Assembly: GCA_016793585.1 (NCBI GenBank)
Contig: JAEUJR010001155.1
Span: 1 to 19,343 of the forward strand
Direction: 5' to 3'
Source: Archangium sp.
GTDB taxonomy: Bacteria > Myxococcota > Myxococcia > Myxococcales > Myxococcaceae
DNA length: 19,343 nt
Both the position numbers and the translations under genes were made by a program. Under the pieces are notes generated by a model. It did not search any database. It saw only the letters and a list, made by a program, of their open reading frames with translations, and was not told the origin of the DNA. Below are positions 14,429 to 19,343 of this stretch, piece after piece. Numbering within the stretch: the first letter of the stretch is position 1; every line of letters begins with the position of its first letter.

Positions 14429-16192
14429 GTGAAGAAACCGCCCATTCGTTCAGCGCTGGCGTCGTGGTGGCGGCTGGTGGGCTTCGTGCGCCCGTGGAGC
14501 GGGCAGATCGCGCTCGCCACGCTCGCCGGAGTCGTCGCCGCGATCGCCACCGCCGCCTGGGCGCGGCTGCTGGGCCCGCTGCTCGAGGCGGTGCTCAAGG
14601 GCGGAGACATCACCCTGCTTGGCGTCACCTTTCAGCCGGCCGACCTCGCGGTGAAGCTGCCGTTCGCCGTCGTGACGATGGCGGTGGTGAAGGCGCTGTC
14701 GACCTGGGCGCACTCGGGCCTGATGTCGACCGTGGCCCAGAACGGGCTCGCAGCGTTGCGCAAGGCCCTCTACGACCGGGTGCTCTCGTTGCCGCCCGCG
14801 TGGTTCGAGAAGCGGCACTCGGGCGAGCTGCTCTCGCGCTTCACGGCCGACGTCGCGCAGGTCGAGTTCGCGGTCGGCACGTCATTGTCGTCGTGGCTCA
14901 AAGACACGCTGCAGACGCTCGCGCTGCTGGGCGTGTGCGCGAGCATCGATGGCCGGCTGTTCCTCCTCACCTTCCTCGTGATTCCGGGAATGGTGTTGCC
15001 GGTGAGCCGCTTCGCGAAGAGCGCGCGCAAGGCCGCGACCAGGGGCCAGGCCTCGCTCGGCGCGTTGACGCAGCTCGCCTCGGAACACCTGCAGGCGCTG
15101 CCCATCGTGCAGGCGTACCGAACCGAGCCCGCGGCGCTCGCGGCCTTCGACGCGGAGCAGGGCCGCTACCTCGAGGTGATGAAGCGCTCCCTCTTCATTC
15201 GTGGCGCCTTCACGCCCACCACGGAGTTCCTCGGCATCGTCGGCGTCGCGGTCGCGCTCGTCTTCGGCGCGAAGCAGGTCGCGCTCGAGCCCGCGCTCGC
15301 AGGGCACCTCGTCTCGTTCCTCGCGGCGGCGCTGCTCATGTACCAGCCGGTGAAGAGCCTCTCGGGCAACTTCTCGCAGGTGCTCGTGGGCCTCGGCGCC
15401 GCCGAGCGGCTGTTCGAGGTGCTCGACGCGGCCGTCGAGCCGGAGCGCTCCGAGCAGGTGACGGCGCTCGAGTCGCTCGAGCTGAACGAGCTGCGCTTCT
15501 CGTACGGCGACGGCCGTGAGGCGCTCGCCGGCGTGACCTTCTCGGTGAAGGCCGGTGAACACGTCGCGCTGGTCGGCGCGTCGGGGGCCGGCAAGTCGAC
15601 GGTGTTCTCGTTGCTGCTCGGCTTCTCGACGGCCTCGTCGGGCACGCTGACGTGGAACGGTGCCGACGTGAAGCAACGCTCGCGCCGCTCGATTCGTGAT
15701 CACCTCGCGTGGGTACCGCAAGAGCCGGTGCTGCTGTCGGGCACGGTGCGCGAGAACCTGTGGTTGGCGAAAGAAGGCGCGAGCGACGCCGAGCTCTGGG
15801 CGGCCCTGGAGCGCGCGCACGCGACCAGCTTCGTGAAGGCGTTGCCCCGAGGCCTCGACGAGCCCATCGGCGAGCGTGGCGCGACCTTGTCTGGAGGCCA
15901 GCGACAACGCCTCGCCATCGCGCGCGCGTTCCTCAAGGCGCCAAGCCTGTTGCTGCTCGACGAGCCGACGAGCGCCCTCGACGCCGGCACCGAGCAGGAG
16001 GTGCAGGCGGGCCTGGCGGAGCTGATGACGAACCGCGCGGTGCTGGTCATCGCGCATCGCCTCGCCACCGTGCGCAGCGCCGATCGCATCGTCGTGATGG
16101 AGCAGGGGCGCGTCGTCGAGCAGGGCACGTGGAGCACGCTGATGCAGGCCAACGGCTCGTTCGCGCGGCTGGTCGCGCATGGCCTTTGCTGA
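14429..16192 (+). CDS. MsbA-like ABC exporter, fused membrane and ATPase domains
   Basis: This 587-aa half-transporter would act as a homodimer in the inner membrane. An N-terminal six-helix membrane domain (about 20-320) is followed by an ATPase domain: Walker [10 protein letters not shown] (383-391), Q-loop WVPQEP, signature LSGGQ (487-491), Walker [10 protein letters not shown] (D511, E512) and switch His543 in AHRLA. All catalytic residues are present. Best overall resemblance is to MsbA and related lipid or multidrug exporters; the substrate cannot be read from sequence, so I give no symbol. The start is GTG: an in-frame TGA lies five codons upstream. No clear Shine-Dalgarno sequence is seen. 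Divergent from dnaJ. The 70 bases after it lead to the lipoprotein gene on the same strand. Confidence 0.93.
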   Translation: MKKPPIRSALASWWRLVGFVRPWSGQIALATLAGVVAAIATAAWARLLGPLLEAVLKGGDITLLGVTFQPADLAVKLPFAVVTMAVVKALSTWAHSGLMSTVAQNGLAALRKALYDRVLSLPPAWFEKRHSGELLSRFTADVAQVEFAVGTSLSSWLKDTLQTLALLGVCASIDGRLFLLTFLVIPGMVLPVSRFAKSARKAATRGQASLGALTQLASEHLQALPIVQAYRTEPAALAAFDAEQGRYLEVMKRSLFIRGAFTPTTEFLGIVGVAVALVFGAKQVALEPALAGHLVSFLAAALLMYQPVKSLSGNFSQVLVGLGAAERLFEVLDAAVEPERSEQVTALESLELNELRFSYGDGREALAGVTFSVKAGEHVALVGASGAGKSTVFSLLLGFSTASSGTLTWNGADVKQRSRRSIRDHLAWVPQEPVLLSGTVRENLWLAKEGASDAELWAALERAHATSFVKALPRGLDEPIGERGATLSGGQRQRLAIARAFLKAPSLLLLDEPTSALDAGTEQEVQAGLAELMTNRAVLVIAHRLATVRSADRIVVMEQGRVVEQGTWSTLMQANGSFARLVAHGLC

Positions 16193-16262
16193 CGCTGGGA
16201 ATCACTCTCCTGCCCGCTGGTTGCCATCGGCCCCGCAGGAAAACCCGATAAGGTGCCGCGCC

Positions 16263-17807
16263 ATGTTCTCCCGACGTCTTGCCTTCATCGCTCTCGGTGC
16301 CGCGCTGGTGACTGGCGTGCTGGCCCAGGCGTGTGGCCCAACGAATCCCCCGTGCGCGAAGGTGAAGTGCGAGAGCCCGAAGACCTGCAACCCCACCAGC
16401 GGCGTGTGTGAGCTGCCCGTCGGCTACGACGCAGGTTCGGGCGGCGGCACGGCGACCGACGGCGGGCTTGCCTGCAACCCCGGCTGCACCGGCGCGACGC
16501 TCTGCGACCCCACCACGGGCCGCTGCGTGCAGTGCCTCACCTCGGCGCAGTGCGCGTGCCCCACGCCCGTCTGCACGAACAACCTCTGCGTCGCCGACCC
16601 GAGCGACGCGGGCGTCATCGAGCCGGCAGACACGTGCGCGAGCGCCCCCGTCGCCATCGCCTGCGGGCCCAAGACGTTCGACGTCGACGTGAACCTGGCG
16701 AACAAGGCGCGCAACGTCAGCACGGCCTGCGCTCCCGACGCCGGCGGAACCGACGTCATGTTCGGCCTCACCCTCGGCACGGCGTCTGACGTTCGGGTGA
16801 GCGTCGCCGCCGGCCCGGGTGGAGCCCAGCCAGTCGCCGCCCTGCGCGCGCAGTGCACCACCGACGTCGATCTCGCGTGCGTCGACAGCGGCGGGCTTCA
16901 GGGCATCTTCCGTGCGCGCCGTCTGCAGCCCGGCACGTACACGGTGGTGCTGCAGGGCTACGACCGCTCGGGCTCGGGCCCCACCCTTGCGCGCGTCGAG
17001 GTGCTGCCGCCGACAGGCTCGACCAACGAGACGTGCCTGCAGGCCCAACCGCTGCCGCTCGACGGAGGCACCACGCGGGTCGATCTCGTCGACGCCGACG
17101 ACGACACGCAGCTGTCGTGCAACCTCACCGCGCGCAGCCCCGATCTCTTCTACAAGTTCACGCTGAGCGAGAGCTCCGACGTCGTCATCAACGCGACGGG
17201 CACCGCGCCGCAGCAGCCCGTGCTCGCGCTGCGCTCGGGCGACTGCCGCGCGCTCACCGAGCGCAGCTGCACCGCCGCCGGCACGACGACCGGCCGCCTC
17301 ATCGCCCGCCGGCTGCCCGCGGGTGACTACACGCTCGTCGTCGAGACGCCGGGGCCCGTCACCATGGGCCGCATCGAGCTGACGTCGACGGTCTCGGCCG
17401 CGTCGATCGCGCCCTCGAACGACACCTGCGCGCTGCCCAGAGACCTCACCCTGCCGGCGGCCGGCGCCGAGGTGAGCCAGCTCGTCGACACCAGCCTCGG
17501 CAACGACGACGCCCAGGCGACGTGCGGCGGCTCGGGCAGCCCCGATCAGGTCTTCCGCTTCTCGGTACTCACGGCGGCCACGTACACATTCACCGCGACG
17601 CCAGAGGCCGGCAGCGGCGGCGTGCCCGTCATCTACCTGCGCAAGGCGAGCTGCGACGCGATGACGGCCGAGCAGTGCGTGGTGGCGCCGGGCCTGAACC
17701 AGCCCGCGACGTTCACCGCCACGCTCTCGCCCGACACCTATTACCTCTGGGTCGACGCGACCCAGCCGGCGACCACGGGCCGCGTCACCGTCACCGTCCG
17801 CCGCTAG
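16263..17807 (+). CDS. Cys-rich exported protein, probable lipoprotein, with three PPC-like repeats
   Basis: The 514-aa product begins with a signal peptide (MFSRRLAFIALGAALVTGVL) ending at Cys24. The residues before it, AQA, are not an ideal lipobox, so lipidation is likely but not certain. Residues 24-110 hold 14 Cys in a disulfide-type domain (CxxxxxxCxxxxC spacing), interrupted by a Gly-rich linker with DAG and DGG. Three units of about 130 aa follow, each opened by D/E-T-C (near 123, 255 and 386) and ending in PGTYTVVL, AGDYTLVV or PDTYYLWV. These are pre-peptidase C-terminal (PPC)-like beta sandwiches, usually accessory domains of secreted enzymes. No catalytic domain is attached here. 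I start at the ATG at 16263, preceded by AAGG nine bases upstream. The next gene begins six bases after its stop. Confidence 0.87.
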   Translation: MFSRRLAFIALGAALVTGVLAQACGPTNPPCAKVKCESPKTCNPTSGVCELPVGYDAGSGGGTATDGGLACNPGCTGATLCDPTTGRCVQCLTSAQCACPTPVCTNNLCVADPSDAGVIEPADTCASAPVAIACGPKTFDVDVNLANKARNVSTACAPDAGGTDVMFGLTLGTASDVRVSVAAGPGGAQPVAALRAQCTTDVDLACVDSGGLQGIFRARRLQPGTYTVVLQGYDRSGSGPTLARVEVLPPTGSTNETCLQAQPLPLDGGTTRVDLVDADDDTQLSCNLTARSPDLFYKFTLSESSDVVINATGTAPQQPVLALRSGDCRALTERSCTAAGTTTGRLIARRLPAGDYTLVVETPGPVTMGRIELTSTVSAASIAPSNDTCALPRDLTLPAAGAEVSQLVDTSLGNDDAQATCGGSGSPDQVFRFSVLTAATYTFTATPEAGSGGVPVIYLRKASCDAMTAEQCVVAPGLNQPATFTATLSPDTYYLWVDATQPATTGRVTVTVRR

Positions 17808-17813
17808 CCATCG

Positions 17814-18983
17814 ATGAACCCCGCGCTGGCCAGACGGTCTCCGCTGCTCGAGGGCCGCGAGCCCTACGCCGAGGTGCTGCTGGGGCCCAACCGCGTCTCG
17901 TTGTTGCGCGACGGGTACCAGGCGTACCCGGCGATGCTCTCGGCCATCGAAGCCGCGCAGTCGACCATCACCCTCGAGACGTACATTCTTCGCGACGACG
18001 GCACGGGCAGACGTTTCATCGCGGCGCTGTGTGAACGCGCGAAGGCAGGCGTCGAGGTGCTGTTGCTGTTCGACGCGTGGGGCTCGTCGGTGTCCGAGGA
18101 GTCGCTCGCCGCGCTCACCCGGTCGGGCGTCAAGGTGCACGCGTTTCTGCCGCTGCGCTTCGCCTCGGGCCTCAAGAAGGTCGTCTCGCGGCTCATGCGC
18201 CGCAACCATCGCAAGTCGCTCGTCGTCGACGGCGAGGTGGGCTTCACCGGTGGGCTCAACATCACCGACGAGTACGCCGCGGTCGCCGATGGTGGCGAAG
18301 GCTGGCGAGACACGCACCTGCGCATCGAAGGGTCGGGCGCGCTGCAGCTCGAGTCGCTCTTTCTCACCACGTGGCGCCGCCAGAAGGGCCCCCGCTTCGA
18401 CGAGCGGCGTTTCGTGCGGCCACGCGCTGCGGCGTGCGCCGCCTTCTCGGTGGTGGGCAACGACTTCGCGCTGCACCAGAAGGCGATTCGCAAGGCCTAC
18501 GTCGACGCCATCAGCCGGGCGAAGAGTTCGATCTTCCTCACGCAGGCGTACTTCCTTCCGCCGGGGAAGCTGCTCAAGACGATGTACAAGGCGGTGCGCC
18601 GAGGCGTGCGGGTGGCGTTGATCGTCGCCGCCACCACCGACGTGAAGCTGGTGCTGTGGGGCGCGCGCGGCCTGTACCCGAAGCTGCTCAAGAACGGCGT
18701 CGAGATCTACGAGTGGCAGGGGCGCGTGCTGCACGCGAAGACGGCGGTGGTCGACGGCTCGTGGGCCACCGTCGGCAGCTCGAACCTCGACTCGTTGTCG
18801 CTGCGGCAGAACCTCGAGGTGAACGCCGTCGTCGTCGACCCCGACTTCGGGCGCGCGATGGAGTCACTCTTCCTCGACGACCTCGCGCACTGCGAGCGCA
18901 TCACGATCCAGACGGTGAAGGGCTACGGCCTGGTTCGACGGCTGCTCTCGTGGTTCGCGTTTCAGCTGCGTCACTGGCTCTGA
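17814..18983 (+). CDS. Phospholipase D superfamily enzyme, cardiolipin synthase-like (ClsB type)
   Basis: The 389-aa protein has two HKD motifs: NHRKSLVVD (H132, K134, D139) followed by GEVGFTGGLNI, and LHAKTAVVD (H307, K309, D314) followed by GSWATVGSSNLD. This is the pattern and length of ClsB-type cardiolipin synthases, which join phospholipids with release of a head group at the inner membrane. It lacks the N-terminal membrane helices of ClsA; only a basic, aromatic C-terminus (RRLLSWFAFQLRHWL) looks membrane-attracted. It starts six bases after the PPC lipoprotein stop with no ribosome binding site of its own, so coupled translation is likely. Its last 13 bases overlap the converging membrane-protein gene. 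Other PLD-family activities cannot be excluded. Confidence 0.93.
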   Translation: MNPALARRSPLLEGREPYAEVLLGPNRVSLLRDGYQAYPAMLSAIEAAQSTITLETYILRDDGTGRRFIAALCERAKAGVEVLLLFDAWGSSVSEESLAALTRSGVKVHAFLPLRFASGLKKVVSRLMRRNHRKSLVVDGEVGFTGGLNITDEYAAVADGGEGWRDTHLRIEGSGALQLESLFLTTWRRQKGPRFDERRFVRPRAAACAAFSVVGNDFALHQKAIRKAYVDAISRAKSSIFLTQAYFLPPGKLLKTMYKAVRRGVRVALIVAATTDVKLVLWGARGLYPKLLKNGVEIYEWQGRVLHAKTAVVDGSWATVGSSNLDSLSLRQNLEVNAVVVDPDFGRAMESLFLDDLAHCERITIQTVKGYGLVRRLLSWFAFQLRHWL

Positions 18984-19343
18984 GGCTGTTTGCGCCCGCG
19001 CATCATCAGCCACATCAGCACCCCGACCCCGAGGCCGATGGCGTAGACCGTCAGCACCACCGAGCCGGCGTAGATGAGCCGCACGTGGGTTTCTTTCAGC
19101 GTGCCCGCCGCGTACGCATCACGCAGCGGGTTGAGCAGGCCGAAGGTGCGCAGAATGCCGGCGGGGAACGCCTCCATCGACCACGAGAGCTGCTCGGCCC
19201 AGCGTGGGTTGATGGTGCGGCGAATGCCCTCGACGATGGCGCCGACCAGCAGGTACCCGCCTGAGAGCAACGTCGCGTTCGCGAAGCTGATTCGGAAGAC
19301 GGGAATCGGGGCTTCCTGCGGTGTCGGCTGCTGAGACGACTCG
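18971..19343 (-). CDS. Small membrane protein, unknown (5' end outside window)
   Basis: An open frame of 123 codons enters from the right edge and stops at 18971. I see two hydrophobic segments: one near the visible start (FANATLLSGGYLLVGAIVEG) and one near the end (LIYAGSVVLTVYAIGLGVG and onward), followed by a basic tail RGRKQPQSQ. Between them is an amphipathic stretch with Trp and Leu-Asn-Pro. The visible part before the first helix is Gln/Pro-rich, as in a cytoplasmic or linker segment. I do not recognise a family. Stop codon and composition support a real gene: the reverse strand here is outside the HKD enzyme except for the last 13 bases. Confidence 0.7.
   Translation of the reverse strand, partial: ESSQQPTPQEAPIPVFRISFANATLLSGGYLLVGAIVEGIRRTINPRWAEQLSWSMEAFPAGILRTFGLLNPLRDAYAAGTLKETHVRLIYAGSVVLTVYAIGLGVGVLMWLMMRGRKQPQSQ

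Noticed and set aside
14368..14628. Extension of dnaJ to an upstream start
   Set aside because: The added residues have no DnaJ similarity and lie opposite the ABC exporter; the ATG at 14367 gives the standard N-terminus.
16193..16262. Promoter in the gap between the ABC exporter and the PPC lipoprotein
   Set aside because: TTGCCA and GATAAG are present but 20 bases apart, outside the normal spacing; the genes may be co-transcribed.
16047..18734. Minus-strand open frame of 895 codons opposite the PPC lipoprotein and HKD enzyme
   Set aside because: Arg/His/Val-rich shadow without domains; the plus strand carries both HKD motifs and a signal peptide.

Overview
The window is dense, high-GC DNA (by eye in the 60s of percent GC) with short intergenic gaps and no RNA gene, insertion sequence, CRISPR array or origin that I can see. 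I place it in the Myxococcota (myxobacteria and relatives). The reasons are a transmembrane Ser/Thr kinase of the Hanks type, large lipoproteins with Cys-rich or Gly-rich N-termini followed by Ig-like, propeller-like or PPC-like domains, recurrent Asp-Ala-Gly and Asp-Gly-Gly tripeptides in exported proteins, and the GC content. This placement is an inference from style, not from a marker gene.

Layout. (1) 1-5384, minus strand: a tightly coupled [NiFe]-hydrogenase maturation cluster, read as hupF/hypC - hupJ/hybE - hupK - hypA - hypB - hypF, with hypF running off the left edge. The order follows the rhizobial hupF-(GHI)-J-K-hypA-B-F order with G, H and I missing. A good sigma-54 promoter candidate lies just upstream of hupF. 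(2) 5483-7880, minus: the AmmeMemoRadiSam trio amrB-amrA-amrS, with ATGA overlaps at both junctions. These genes lie immediately upstream of the hydrogenase genes on the same strand, and the biochemical role of the trio is still unclear. (3) 7922-13097, minus: a kinase-led operon of a transmembrane Ser/Thr kinase, a 316-aa exported/membrane protein and an 887-aa lipoprotein with a propeller-like C-terminal half. (4) 13098-13248: a gap with two hairpins, one followed by a T-run. (5) 13249-14367, minus: dnaJ, divergent from (6) 14429-16192, plus: an MsbA-type ABC exporter. (7) 16263-18983, plus: a Cys-rich lipoprotein with three PPC-like repeats, then a cardiolipin-synthase-like HKD enzyme 6 nt downstream. 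(8) 18971-19343, minus: the end of a small membrane protein that overlaps the previous gene tail to tail.

How it works together. HypF, with HypE (not in view), makes the CN ligands for the hydrogenase iron. HypA and HypB deliver nickel. The HupF/HypC, HupJ and HupK proteins are chaperones or scaffolds for the large subunit. The structural hydrogenase genes are not in the window. The best leads are the pairing of the AmmeMemoRadiSam trio with this cluster, the HupK-like protein with one of four metal-ligand cysteines replaced, the sigma-54 promoter candidate, and the kinase-lipoprotein operon.
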